DNA from: Bolinopsis microptera
Taxonomy: Eukaryota > Ctenophora > Tentaculata > Lobata > Bolinopsidae
Direction: 5' to 3'
DNA length: 64,000 nucleotides
Assembly: GCF_026151205.1 (NCBI RefSeq)
Contig: NC_087084.1
Span: 9,048,894-9,112,893 of the forward strand
Made by a program: the position numbers and the translations under genes. Shown here piece after piece: positions 21,989 through 33,867 of this stretch (positions are counted from its first letter, which is position 1; each line of letters opens with the position of its first letter). Below the pieces are notes generated by a model. The model was not told where the DNA came from, made no database searches, and saw nothing but the letters and a program-made list of their open reading frames with translations.

Positions 21989-24788
21989 TCACCTGTTCAC
22001 GTTAAATGTGATGTCAAGGATGTCGCTGACATCAAGTATACTGTATTTGTACAGAATACTAGGTCGGTCTTTCAGAAGCTTTCTGAATTTACTCTTCAGG
22101 AGTCTGTCATTATAACATCTTGAAAGAAGTGTCCTATAAAGGGTGTTGGTAGAACACAGAAAAGAATCAAGGTCAGAGATAATGGAAGAGTAACGAAGGA
22201 CCTGACCGTAAAAAACATTATAACCAACAGAAGAGGAAATATTACTGTTAGGAAAGGTGTACATGACCACAGGAAAGTTGAAGTCATCAAGTTTGTTGTA
22301 AAGCTTGGTGGCGACGTGTCCGGAGTTATTCATCGAGATGTTGATGTCGAGATAGTTTACGGACTTATTGTCGTCACCACTCCTCTCCATAAGCAGGTCA
22401 GGTGGATAAATGGACCTGATTAGGTTAGAGAAATGCAAATAGTTCATGGTGTTGAGGTCGTCGACATATCTGCAGTTTCTTGAGAGGAGCTTAGCGAGAC
22501 CGAACTTCTTTTCTTTGATTAGGCGTGTCATGTAGTTGAATTCACACTTCCCTAGCGAAAGATCAGCGAACTGGCTACTAGAATTCCCTCCCATGGGAAT
22601 GCCTTTCGTTTGTCTTAAAATCTGATCCCCAAAACAAACAAAAGTGTTAAACAGAATAAATGTAATAGCTGTTTTGAGTTTATCAGCAGAAAAACATAAG
22701 TATCCGTTATATTCCTTTTTAGAGAAAAAATTGTTGTTCTTATACAGAGAAACACAAATAAATTTATTCGTATTACTAAAGAGGAGATCTATTAGCTCGA
22801 AAAGCAGTGACTGTACAACCTGAAGGTCTAGATTGGTATACAGAGTGGTAAAGTCGTATACCTGCATATTAAAAATCTCTAGTCTAGGCAGCCTTTCCAG
22901 GAACTGTTTAGAGCTGTTAATGCTCCAGTCGCAGTTAATTCCAGTATTGTTGTAGATAGAGTTGCAGTATTTGGAAAAGTATTCTTTTAAAACTTTTAAA
23001 GCTTTGTTGACTACAACTGATATCTGCTTAGTGGTACATTTACTGGCCCCAGCTATAAATCTAGACTTATAAGGATTCTTGTGAAGTTTAGGAATCCAAA
23101 AGATTCTCGGTAGACAAAGGTTGTCCTCGGAAACACGAATATTAAAGTTATCTTTAATGAAGTTCACATGTTCCTGAATAATATCATCCTCTACAGAGTT
23201 AACCGGATGATAAGTAGAATTGCCACGACACTCTAGAGAAGTGAGATCGTAGCCAAGTTCGTTGAGAAGGGTTAAAAGATAAAACTTCTTGCAGACAAAA
23301 ACATAATTATTTGAAGCTTTATCTACGGAGCAAATAATAAAAGAAGAAGAAAGACTGTCGAGATAAGATTTAACATCATCCCTTTGTAGAATGGAATTGT
23401 AGGGAGTGAAGTTATTAGGGGAGGAGGAGAGGAAGTTAAGGCGATTGGTGAAGATCCGGGAGACCTCATCTTTCCAATCCTGGAATTCCAAACATGAAAG
23501 TCCATGCTTCCTAGCCATACGGGTGGCGAAGTTGGCTGAACACTCGTTGAGGCTCTCCAAGATTTGCTCAGGAGGAACAGACACAGGTTCCCTAAATTTG
23601 GTACCGTAACTCATGATGCCTCTTAAATCCTCGTGCTCAATGAAAGCAAGGTCACCGGTGATGATGTGGCCTCGAGGCTGATAGCAATAAGGGTTACTGG
23701 AACAGGGGCAATCACCTTCCAGGATGGAGGAAATAGTAGTATTATCAAGTGATTTAAGGAATCTATTATAATTAAAAAGCTTACGCCCGACAGGAATATC
23801 GTACTTATAGTAAACTTTTAAGGGAAGGAAAGGCGTAAGGTTTGGAGGGAGAAGAGTCAAGATCCTAGAGTCACGAATGACTGATTCTATTCGGAGTTTA
23901 TCAAATATTTTAGAACAATAGTGAAAAGTGATAAACTCGCTATTAACAGAGGTGATATTAGGAGAAGAAGTGCTGTCTTGGCCAGCAAAAGATTGTATAA
24001 CAAGGAAAATGGCTCCAGATTTGCAGAGGGAATGAGAGCTAAGTTGCTTGAGCTCGCCTTTTTGAAGGCTACTTATATCTTTATAAAAGCTGTATTTGCT
24101 TTCAGACATTTTTCTTTTTAAACTTTCATATTTATTGTCAATCTCTCTTAAAGTGAGAGTCCTTTTGTATATTCTATCTTCATGGCTTTTGTTTTTCTTT
24201 TTTCTGCCATGTCCTCTTTTATATCTTTTTATTTTATTTTTAAAATAAATATCGTTAAAGTTGCTTTTAGAAATATTACCAGAACCTTTTATGTTGTCAT
24301 TGAGACCTAGAGGGTGAGCAGTGCTCAGGAGATTAATCCAAAGAAGTTCCCTGTCAGCTAAGGCCAGACGAGGGTCTTCAGTAGAGGAAGGGTCAATAAA
24401 ATCAGTAATTTGAATGGAGGCGTCATGAAAATTATGACCGGGAGTATTAAAGTGGTCATGGACAAAGGAGGATTTGCCGGCTTTAACCGAAGCACGGTGT
24501 CCATTCATGCGTTCATTAAGGCGCTGTTCTGTGAGCCCAACATATTGAATACCACAAGAACAAGTGAGGAGATAGATAATAGAAGAAGATTTACAAGAAA
24601 AGGATTCAGAGTGAGTTAACATGAAAGAATTATTAGTAACGTAACTGGTGAAAATATTACTTGACCTGAATGGTTTACAGGTGAGACATCTTGACTTATT
24701 ACACGGTGTTATATCAGGGGAAATAATACTGTTGGGATGAATCCAAGTGTTGGATGTGATGTTATATATTTTATTTCCTTTCTTAAGT
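21989..24788 (-). CDS. Penelope-like protein: N-terminal GIY-YIG nuclease plus reverse transcriptase
   Basis: The first methionine of the long frame is at 24,622 (877 codons), but the same frame is open to about 24,788 and includes ITPCNKSRCLTCKPF, the Cys motif that precedes the nuclease in this group, so the true start may be upstream. Order: Cys cluster; GIY-YIG domain (IIYLLTCSCGIQYVGLT, then LNERMNGHR); a lysine-rich linker (KRYKRGHGRKKKNKSHEDR); the long N-domain; RT with FWIPKLHKNPYKSRFIAG, YDFTTLYTNL, GIPMGGNSSSQFADL and the RYVDDLN active site. Canonical Penelope puts GIY-YIG at the C-terminus; the permuted N-terminal arrangement is the described Naiad clade. Confidence 0.8.
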
Positions 24789-25220
24789 CAAGAATTTACA
24801 GGACAAACTTAACAGCCGACTCCAACTGAAAAAGCCCTGGGAACCATCACCAACCAGATGCCTTGGGGCTGCCAAGGTTAAGCGGGCGTTAGGTGACATG
24901 AACTAATGTTCTCCCACTGTCACAGTGCAGCCAAGCAGAGTGCTGTTGTTCCAAGAACACTCTTTATAACCGGATCACACACTGCCGCTGCTTCTCGTAC
25001 CGTAGCTAGGGCGGGCAGCTCACGCCCCTGTTTGGTCTAAGGAACAGAAAACATGAAGAGAAACACTCCTGAAGAACTGTGCAAAAGGGGGTAATAATAT
25101 CATAAAAAGGGCCAACTAGCAAAAACTAAGGACGTAAATCATATAATAACAAGCTATCACTTGGCGCATCCGGCAGGGCGGAGGAACCGCCACACACTTT
25201 CAACAGTGATACAAATTGCA
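24789..25220 (-). other. 5' untranslated region of the Penelope-like element
   Basis: Non-coding 430 bp between the upstream pseudo-LTR and the open frame. Contains GC-richer sequence (GGGGCTGCCAAGGTTAAGCG) unlike the flanks. No internal promoter box is firmly recognised. Confidence 0.45.
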
Positions 25221-25917
25221 ATCTCATTAAACTATATAAAAAAATAAGTATAAAGAATAAGGAAAAGGAACGGGAATGAAGCCAATACCAGAAGTGAAAC
25301 CCCACCAAAGAATAATTGATCCTTAGGTAGACCTGGTGAAATAAAGTAACTGAACTGTAAGTTTAAGAAAAGACGGAAGGAATAAAGGAGAGAGGAAATA
25401 ATGTTATGTGAACATCATCAGCAGATGACTTGGCACACCGGTTTCGGGGGTTTAATACCTGTACCGGTTTAATGTGCCAAGACCCCCTAGCAATCACTCG
25501 TCAGTGATCACCTGTTCACGTTAAATGTGATGTCAAGGATGTCGCTGACATCAAGTATACTGTATTTGTACAGAATACTAGGTCGGTCTTTCAGAAGCTT
25601 TCTGAATTTACTCTTCAGGAGTCTGTCATTATAACATCTTGAAAGAAGTGTCCTATAAAGGGTGTTGGTAGAACACAGAAAAGAATCAAGGTCAGAGATA
25701 ATGGAAGAGTAACGAAGGACCTGACCGTAAAAAACATTATAACCAACAGAAGAGGAAATATTACTGTTAGGAAAGGTGTACATGACCACAGGAAAGTTGA
25801 AGTCATCAAGTTTGTTGATGTTGTATGTGATGCAGGCCACTCCAACGACTAGGAGGAGACCTTACCATGTAATGTATGTATGGATTGAAGATCAACACCG
25901 AAAAAACACAGTATATG

Positions 25918-26512
25918 TAGGTAGTGCGCCATCGACAGTGAGCCGCGTGTGCCGACTGTAGGATGGTTTTTTAGCGCTAATTTCGGCCAGCACAATTTTC
26001 TTCAAACAAATAGATATTGAGTATCCTTCCCGACCTCCAATTGCAACAAAAATTGGTAAGCTTACTTAAAGACTTACAAGGAAAGTGTCCGAAAAATTTA
26101 AAGCATATCCAACCATCAGACATTATGTTACAGCTAAAAGTAGCGTATTTTGCCCCATTTTGATCACTATATCAACTCCGATATCCACCAAATTTTTCGG
26201 ACAGTTGTGAAAGCCCTATTGGAAGGTCGTCGCCAATTTCCAGAATGATCTCATTTAAGGAACTGAAGATAAATCCGAATAATACGACAAAAATGGTCAA
26301 ATTTGGACGAATTTAGTCAAATTACGCGACTTTTACAGCTACTTTTGCTCCAAAAGCCGCGCACCATCAAATATGGCACCTAGGCGAAACTCACTGATCT
26401 TTCCAAAAAGGTATGACAAATTTGGTATTGTGGAAATTCTCACAATCTCTAGAAAACAGTGGTACAAAAATTTTAAAAATCCGAGCAAGTTTATTTTTAT
26501 CGTGCACCTCCT
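25918..26512. mobile_element. Non-autonomous hAT-like transposon in the right palindrome arm
   Basis: 595 bp flanked by the 8-bp duplication AGTATATG (25,910-25,917 and 26,513-26,520). The left palindrome arm (about 15,371) shows the uninterrupted empty site. The ends are imperfect inverted repeats (TAGGTAGTGCGCCAT against AGGAGGTGCACGAT). No coding capacity. Confidence 0.8.
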
Positions 26513-26559
26513 AGTATATGGTTGTCAGTAAATGTGGGTCCCAGTGACCCTACACCGAA

Positions 26560-26975
26560 AGAGACACTATTGAGCTTACAGTGGAGGGAAATCTGTCTAT
26601 CTGGGTGCCAACATTAGTGGGAACGGTACTATCATCATAATCCCTGAGAAGAATCTTATGATAAATTGGTTTTATGGCGTACTGGCTTAATGTCTATTGA
26701 CACTTCATCAGTTCTGCTAGACTACGGTGGTATGGACACGCTGTAAGAATGCCAGAGACTAGGTTACCAAATTTTTTACTGGAGTGAAACCTAACTATGT
26801 AAAGCGATCGAGAGGGAGACCCCAAAAAGCCTGGATGGCCTGTGTACTCGAGGATGCTGCTAACTTAACAGTTGTTTAAAACATCAGTCGAGATGCAGTA
26901 CGACAGTTAGCACTGTTAAGCCGTACAAGGGACGTGTGTGATGCAGGCCACTCCAACGACTAGGAGGAGACCTCT
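26560..26975 (+). mobile_element. LINE 3'-end fragment, decayed (right arm)
   Basis: Mirror of 14,930-15,330; ends with the shared LINE terminal phrase GATGCAGGCCACTCCAACGA then CTAGGAGGAGACC. Confidence 0.55.
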
Positions 26976-27976
26976 TCAGTCTTCATGTAGCATGAATGTG
27001 TATGATTTACATTGCATTACAGCTGTACTGAATTAAAGGGAACCCTTTTTGGGCTTTCTTTAGCTAAACTTGATTTAAATAATATTGAATTGACTGACTA
27101 GTTTGTAATGCCTAATGTTAGCAATTGTAACCTATTATAGTAATTGTGATCAAACAATGTAACTTTTCATCAAAACCTTTTTTATTCTAGGGAATGTTCT
27201 GAATTCCAAGTACTTATTACAACAACAATCTTGATAGTTGATGATTTCGTATTTTGTGGAGATCGGAGAATCTATCTGCTCGACATGTCTCTCTGTGTAC
27301 GTAAGAACCACTGCACTTAGTAACTAAAATCATGCTTAGATTGTTACACATTACTTTAAATGTAACCACTTTAATTGTGAAAAAACACACTTGACTCTGT
27401 TGAAAAGAGGCTAAAACAACCTTCTGGGTAAGAAGCTTTTCACTTCACACTTCTCGTTCAGATTAGAAGAGTTTGTATGCCGAGAAGAGTTAGAAGGGAG
27501 ATGAAGAGTAAAACAAGGCAAACATGTATTGGACAGCATTTATAGCTTGACAAAGGTATTTAAAATAACAACTGTACTATCATTAAAATTATAAATTTCT
27601 TATTCAAATTGTCTCAAATTGTCTCTCTCTTTCATTTTAATATGAACTCGATATCTTTTCAAGTATATGATACCATGACCAGTCCTAACTTTTATCATGA
27701 CTAGCAGGAACCCGTCTAACCCTAAAGTGGTGTCAAGACTCAAGAGACTTAAATAATTATTACCTATTTAATTCGCGTTTTTGACACCACTTGGGGGTCC
27801 AAATTTTGGGCTCTAAAACTCCTATTTCTTGATCAATTTTTTATTTTTTCATGCTGATTTGAAGGCCATTAAAGCATTTGACCCAGTCAAAAAGTTTCAG
27901 TTGTATATCTTTTACGGTTTTTGCGGAAAGTCGTGTTAAAGTTGATGCTGTGGTGTCAGTAAAATGGCACAGATAA

Positions 27977-28012
<36 letters not shown>

Positions 28013-28784
28013 TCTCGCTTTATATATAGTAAGATTGTTTCTGGGATGACTAGATTAAACACTGCTGAGTATAAGTTTATCTTTAAATAGTGGTGTTCTT
28101 AAGCGTAAATTTATTATTATTATTGTTCTATTGGATTCGGTCCCGTACTGCCTACTTAGGTATAATTCTGTTTTTTGGATGTTTAACTGTGGACATACTT
28201 TAATTTTAGATTCCAGAAATTTTTATTTAACTGTCTTGCTCAATCAAAATGGTTTTAGGGATCAGGAGCTATGGAGCTATAATATGAAACACATGCTTTT
28301 AAACATCATGGAGAAGGCAAGAATGTTCAAAGCAGAAAAAAGGGGAATATCCTGAAGACATAAAGTCAAGCTTCAATTCTGGTTAAAAGATGAAATCGAC
28401 TGAGGTTTGCCATTCAATTTATATATTCTTAAGTTTATTAATTTCATAAGCAATTATTTGATAATTTGGCTTTGTCTACCTTTGCAAAGGATTCTCAAAG
28501 CATTTCCTCCTCTATTTAATGTACTAAGCTATGTTAAAAATATTCTCCTCCGAACGTCGACAATTACACTGTTTCTATCTACCCTGAATCTCCCTCTGCC
28601 CACCTCTTCTAGATTGCAGACCCACCATTCTGATTGCCAGACCCACTATTCCAGAGTGTAGACCAACTCTTCTACGGCGAAGACCCGCCATTCTGGTTGC
28701 CAGACCCACTATTCCAGAGTGTAGACCCACCATTCTGGTTGCCAGACCCACTATTCTAGAGTCCAGACCCACAATTCTGGTTGC

Positions 28785-29203
28785 CTCTTCCTCCTCCCCT
28801 CCTCAGTCCTCCTCCTCCTCATCAATCCTCTTCACCAGTCCTCCTTCTCCTTCTTCTCTTCGGTCCTTTACCTCCTCCTCCTTTTCAGTCTTCCTCCTTC
28901 CTGTCAGTCCTCCTCCTCAGTCAACCTCCTCAGCCATCCTCCTCAGTCCTCCTCAGTCCTCCTCCTCAGTACTCCTCCTCCCCTCCTCCTCCTCCCCCTC
29001 CTACTCAGTCCTCCACCTTTTCATCCTCCTCCTCTTCAGTCCTCAATCATCCTCCTCCTCATCGTTCTTCTTAGTCCTCCTCCTCCTCTTCCTCCTCCTC
29101 AGTCCTTCTCCTGGGTCCTCCTCAATCCTCATGGGTCCTCCTCCTCCTCCTCCTTCTCCTCTTCAGTCCTTTACCTCCTCCTCCTCCTCAGTCTTCCTCC
29201 TCC
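28785..29203. repeat. GGA/TCC-rich repeat, right arm
   Basis: Pyrimidine-rich mirror of the left-arm repeat. The palindrome ends inside it near 29,203, after which unique sequence (CCAATTTGGGGTCGAT) begins. Confidence 0.75.
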
Positions 29204-29527
29204 TCCCCCCCTTCCAATTTGGGGTCGATTCTGTACATATTAGAAAATGAACAAAACGCACTAAATTTTAACGTGAAATGCACTCAGCATGGCTCTTTCA
29301 GAAATCAAGCCAGTCCCCTAATAAAATTAATTGGACCAATTAATTAATTAAATAATTAATTAAATCAGTCTTCATAAAATTTTGCGCTACAAGTATTAAC
29401 CAGATACTGGAGCACAAAAAGTATCACTTGTGAACAAGTCGTTTTAGTGGTTAAATCTGAGGATAGTAATTAACAAAAATTCACATGAACGCCTTTTTTG
29501 GGACACGATGCATGACTGTAGTTTTAA

Positions 29528-29605
29528 AACTGTTTGTTGAGCGTGTCGCCATAGCAGGTCATCGATGACCTGCTATGCCCTATGGCGACCGCTTAACAAA
29601 ACAGA
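29528..29605. repeat. Long near-perfect hairpin
   Basis: CTGTTTGTTGAGCGTGTCGC...ATAG pairs with CTATGGCGACCGCTTAACAA...CAG around a perfect 28-bp palindrome CATAGCAGGTCATC/GATGACCTGCTATG. The tandem partner unit B at 32,378 has only a single copy of the left half, so the fold-back arose in unit A. Confidence 0.6.
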
Positions 29606-29949
29606 TTTAAAACTAATAATCATCTAATATTGATCTCAATCCGTTTGCTCACAGCTATACTGATCTCTCGGCAGAGAAACAGTTATTTTCCTAGAACAGT
29701 GATCTGATTATTTTTCTTGGATATAAAAAACTCACAAAAAATGGAGTAAATCAACAATTTTTTACATTTGCTCGGTGATTCTTAACCCAAAACAGACATG
29801 AAAATCATGATCTAAGCGATGTCTTCAATTGATTTTGGATCCCTTTTTCTTTGAACCCTTTTTTATCCTAGGAGTGTGCAACAATACCTAGACAGTAACT
29901 GTAAGTAGATGATTCGTAAGAACTGGCATCATGATCACATTCGTTTTTT

Positions 29950-30050
29950 ATCCAGACACTTATTTTACTTCGTTATTCCAACAGCCACATTGTTACAACA
30001 AGTTCAACCAGGTCCAATACAGGAAGCCGAAGGATTTATTTGGCCAGTGG
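29950..30050 (-). mobile_element. Short LINE fragment
   Basis: About 95 bp closely similar to 15,800-15,898 of the palindrome LINE (CACTTATTTTACTTCG, CAACAGCCACATTGTTACA, AGGAAGCCGAAGGATTT). Isolated remnant. Confidence 0.55.
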
Positions 30051-30189
30051 TATCAAACTTTCCTCGCCCGAGACATGCTGCAATGTGCAGCTCCTCATTT
30101 ACCCTCACAACCGATTCTCGAGTATTCGGGCTGAGGGGGGGGGGGGGGAGGTGGGGGGGGTGGGGGGAGGCGGGGGGGGCTGCATAACC

Positions 30190-30318
30190 ACATCAGGATC
30201 CTTAACTGAACGTCCCAACGACGCTCGCCCCACGACCAGGCAGACAGTGGGATTCGAACTCCGCAACCTCACGATTTTGCAAAGATGGCGTTCTAACCCA
30301 ACTGCGCTAGCTGGCCGT
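30190..30318 (-). mobile_element. tRNA-derived SINE (or tRNA-like remnant)
   Basis: On the minus strand from 30,316 the sequence starts GGCCAGCTAGCGCAGTTGGG (an A box, TAGCGCAGTTGG) and has a perfect B box GTTCGAATCC at 30,250-30,259. Spacing is tRNA-like and the sequence then runs into a non-tRNA body toward a long G/C tract at 30,135-30,180. The stems do not form a clean tRNA, so a SINE head is more likely than a working tRNA gene. Confidence 0.6.
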
Positions 30319-30329
30319 TAAATATGTTA

Positions 30330-31200
30330 CCAATATCAATTTAATTTTTTAATCAGGGGGGGGAAGAACACATTTAAAGAGAAGAATTTCTTTGGTCGGT
30401 TTCTTTTGAATGAAATTACTTCGCGGAATACCTGCGCACTGTGTCTAGAGCGGAGAGGGTTCCTAACACTTTTTTACCTACACTTTTGCCTTTTTTGGTG
30501 TAAGGTGCCGTAAAAAGTGTAGTCGAACAAAGTACACTCTTACACTATTTACACTTTTTGTTATTTTTTAAATTACACTTAACAAATTATCTTATAATAA
30601 TCTTCTTTTTTCCTATAATTATCAATCAGTCTTCACAAAGGTAAGTAATACCATACCTTTGTGACACAAAAAGTCACTTTTTTCACACTTTTTCGGCTAT
30701 TTTTGCACTACACCTCTGCCGTTTTTATAAGTATGGTACAAAAAGTGTAAAGAAATTAAGATTCACAAAAAATCAGGGTAAACCCCCCCTTCTAAAGACG
30801 TTTTATTCTGGCACCCAGGAATATAACCATCAAGGTTTCGGCACTTTTTGCAAAATTATGCACCACTGCCCAAGCAGTTATTTGGTGTTTCCAGATGTGA
30901 AATAAGAGGGTAAAGAATTAAAAGTGCCACGATGCCTAACTATTCTCGAGTTTTCTTTAGTCGGCGGACTCAACGATTCACTGTTAGAATATTGTTTAAG
31001 TTAGCGAGGCAAAGTTATATTAATCTTCGTTTGATCCGCACGCGCTTCCAATTTTTCTACCGTCCACTTCAGTTAAAACTTAAAATCGAAAATATCGAAG
31101 TACACTAATAATCATGCAAGTGAGTTTTCGACATATATGACCTTCTATGCTCATTAAAAACTTGACTAACCAACTATCACTCTATCTACACCGGTTATAG
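30330..31200. other. AT-rich repeat-like stretch in unit A
   Basis: Contains many CACTTTTT/AAAAAGTG phrases between 30,460 and 30,760 that can pair, suggesting a decayed foldback element, and a phrase (TTCACAAAAAATCAGGGTAA then ACCCCCCC) similar to one at 145-172. No gene. Confidence 0.35.
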
Positions 31201-31203
31201 ATC

Positions 31204-31660
31204 ATGAAAGGTGTTTGTGCTGCCTAGCAATTATTGGTGTTGCCCTGGCAATCAGATTGAAAAAGGTTTATTACACGAACGTTAAAGGAGGTACAAATCC
31301 GTGGATTCGCTCTGCTGGTATAGAAAAGTGCAAATCGTAAGTACTTTGCCGCGTGACATTTATGAGAATCTCGATCAATTCAATAGCTTAACTTGTTGAA
31401 TTGTAACTAGAAAAAAAGATCAATGTGAGAATAACTCAAGTATTAGCATTTAAAACTGACGATCACCTCCAGGATACACCGTGACTTATGCTGGCGTAGA
31501 GAGTAGATGGCCACCCGTGCGGATCAAGGTGAATCGGAAGGAAAAGTTGCGAGGAATGTTTTCCCTTGACCTGTGTAACGGAGCGAGCTTCAAATCTACA
31601 TTGCTCTTCCTCTCATCATGGTCTCCGCTTGGCTCCATGTTTAGAGACCTGGTTTGATTC
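31204..31660 (+). pseudogene. Decayed Ly6-like gene, copy in unit A
   Basis: A signal-peptide-like first exon begins ATGAAAG at 31,204 and reads, across two small shifts, like MKVFVLL..AIIGVALAI. A donor GTAAGT follows GTGCAAATC at 31,338. The last exon (about 31,540-31,650) carries the Ly6 end (SCEECF...DLCNGA) and a hydrophobic GPI-like tail (FKSTLLFLSSWSPLGSMF), again only across a shift. No single frame is open, so it is either a pseudogene or poorly assembled sequence. It is paralogous to the copy 2.66 kb downstream and more distantly to the gene at 7.2-9.5 kb. Confidence 0.45.
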
Positions 31661-32597
31661 AAGAGTGGATGGAATGTCGGAGAGGGGAATGTATGTGCCG
31701 GAAAGGGGGAGATGCCTGAATGTCATGGATATTGATATAATAAACATTGATATGTACCAAAGTGAACTAATGAGCTATTTCATTATTTTTAAAGTAATTA
31801 TCAACCAAATATCATCAAAATGACTGTCAATATTTTCGATTCAAGAGATGTTTAATTTCTTATTATTTTTCGTTATTACTAATATAACTTAAATTCAAGT
31901 TTTACTCAGTGTCAAGTTCTTTTATCGTGTTAACGTGAATCAAAATACAGATAATTGAGATAATTACAACAGCTTTCAAATAACTCCGGTCATGATTTGA
32001 AATAGTTGATGGACATGATTAACAATTGCTGCTCCAAGAGCAGACTAGCTCCTTCAAGCTGTTGACATGGAGATGACCTTGAAATTTTGAGTCGATCTGG
32101 TTTCATATAATGAACAAAGACGCACTTGAACGATTCACTCGACAGTGTCTCTTTTCTCAGAAATCAAACCAGTTCCCCCCAAGAATAAAAAAATTAATTG
32201 GTCAAATGAATAGGTTTCTTCATAAAATTTTGCTCCTAAACGTTTTCACACAGAATTCTGGAGCATCATTAGCACATAAGTATAACTGTGAGACAAATCG
32301 TTAGGTTAAGTAAATAACAAAATTCACAATGGAACGCCTTTTATTGGACACGATGCATGACTGTAGTTTAAAAATCTGTTTTGTTGAGCGTGTCCGCCAT
32401 ACAGAGTCATATAATAATGATCTTCTAATCCCGGTTGCTCACAGCAAAATAATCTCTCGGCAGAGAAACAATTATTAGCCCAGAACAGTGAATCTGATTG
32501 TTTCTTAATAAATGGTGGTAATGCACAATTTTGATTCATATGCTCGGTGATTCTCAACCAAAACGTGACCAAGCTGTTTCAATTGAATTTTGGGATC

Positions 32598-32652
32598 ATT
32601 TTTTGGGGGGGGGGGGGGGGGTGGGGGGGGCGTGGGGGGGGGGGGTGGGGGG
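32598..32652. repeat. Long G tract
   Basis: Runs of G interrupted by single T/C over about 55 bp. A similar run is at 33,411-33,428 and another at 30,136-30,180. Frames through them are artefacts, and such runs are potential G-quadruplexes or assembly weak points. Confidence 0.7.
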
Positions 32653-33867
32653 CCAACATATTAAATTAAAATAAAATGTAGGATTTTTTCCCGATTTTTG
32701 ACCCGTGGAATGTAATTCATATACTTTAAATATACTTTATTTATATCCCTATCCTCCATGAGGCCTACTCAAAAAATTTGCCCAAATAATCTTGAAATGC
32801 CAATTATTAATCTATTCCAAAAAGTTCTTGAAAAATAATGAAAAACTGATGGAGTTATTTCAAATTTACTGTAAGTCATTTTGGCTATGTAATTCTGAAA
32901 CCGAGATATTATGTGCAATTCCCAATTTTGTTCCTGGAGGTCTTTTTACTTAGTATCCACTATATTCAACAAACACTGATTATATCTTTCACATAGATTA
33001 GTCTCATTACAAAATAATGGAAATTTTAATCGAATTTGGTCAAAAGCGAATTGGGGCAAAAGCGTATGCCCCAAATAGGGGCAATATTTTTCTAAAGCTC
33101 ATAGCTTCACCCAATTTTTGACCAATAGATGGAAATTCATGAACTAGTCCAAAAACAGTCTTATCTTTGCAAAACTGAGTGAAAAATATAGTTCTCATGA
33201 AATCTTAAACGAAGAATTAGAACTCATCTAATTGTAGGTAGAATTAAAGTATATTTAGAATTGTAGATTTTTTCGATTTTTGACCCGGGATAAACTTATA
33301 ATATACTTTAAAAATATGGTTGGCCCCCCCCCCATTTTTCTTGTACACTTTGTACAGATATGGCGGCGCTCGCCTATCACACTCCGCCATAACTGCATCT
33401 TCCTATATAAAGGGGGGGGGGGGGGGGGCTCATGTTGTATTTGTCCGTTCGCATATGTCCGTTTTTCCAGAAAATGGGTACCCGAACGGACACCGCTCGA
33501 CGCTTTCCAGAATTTTTTTTACGGTCCAACTCAGTTTAAACTTAAATTCGAAAATATCGAGTACTCGAATAATCATGCACGTGATTTTCGACAATAGATT
33601 GACTCTCACGTTCAGCTCATTGTACTCAACTAACCCATTAAATCACTCTTATCACGTCCGGTTATACAGGGTGAGATGAAATAGTGTGTGGAGTGTACAA
33701 TCGCTAATTTTTTTTTATGGAAGGAGACATTTTTTTACAGAAGGAGCAAATTTTGAAAGGTGAATTGCTGTCAGTTCATAAACTTACAAATTTCCATTTC
33801 TTGTCTCCTCCATTTGATTAGAGCCATTACATTCCCACACAGCTATATTCCTCACCCGGTGGATCAT

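Larger units (their letters stand above)
21702..25817 (-). mobile_element. Penelope-like retroelement, Naiad-type domain order
   Basis: A 597-bp direct repeat (21,702-22,298 and 25,221-25,817, apparently identical) brackets a single long open frame. This is the pseudo-LTR layout typical of Penelope-like elements: the upstream repeat carries the last ~110 codons plus the 3' region, so the insertion represents a tandem unit with a partial first copy. It lies in the right palindrome arm, where a few bases of the arm are missing at the junction. The near-identical repeats and unbroken frame indicate a young element that looks whole. Confidence 0.8.
12690..29203. repeat. Giant inverted repeat (palindrome), arms ~4.2 kb
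   Basis: Left arm 12,690-16,319 plus 19,411-20,003; right arm 20,286-21,702, about 25,820-25,917 and 26,513-29,203, in opposite orientation, with a unique spacer of about 285 bp at 20,004-20,285. Frames inside (for example 13,118-13,315 against 28,575-28,772) are identical or differ by one residue, so the arms look above 98% identical. The interruptions are mobile elements unique to one side: a 3.1-kb retroelement on the left, a 4.1-kb Penelope-like element and a 595-bp transposon on the right. The arms are made of GGA repeat, a minisatellite, a TA microsatellite, LINE 3' ends and unique AT-rich DNA. It could be a real palindrome or a fold-back assembly of two copies; the arm-specific insertions favour real separate copies. 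Confidence 0.85.

Noticed and set aside
30235-30316. Functional tRNA gene
   Set aside because: A and B boxes are good, but the acceptor and anticodon stems do not close properly and the sequence continues into a repeat body; more like a SINE head.
30040-30321. Glycine-rich open frame over the G tract
   Set aside because: Produced by the homopolymer-rich run and the SINE; no coding features.
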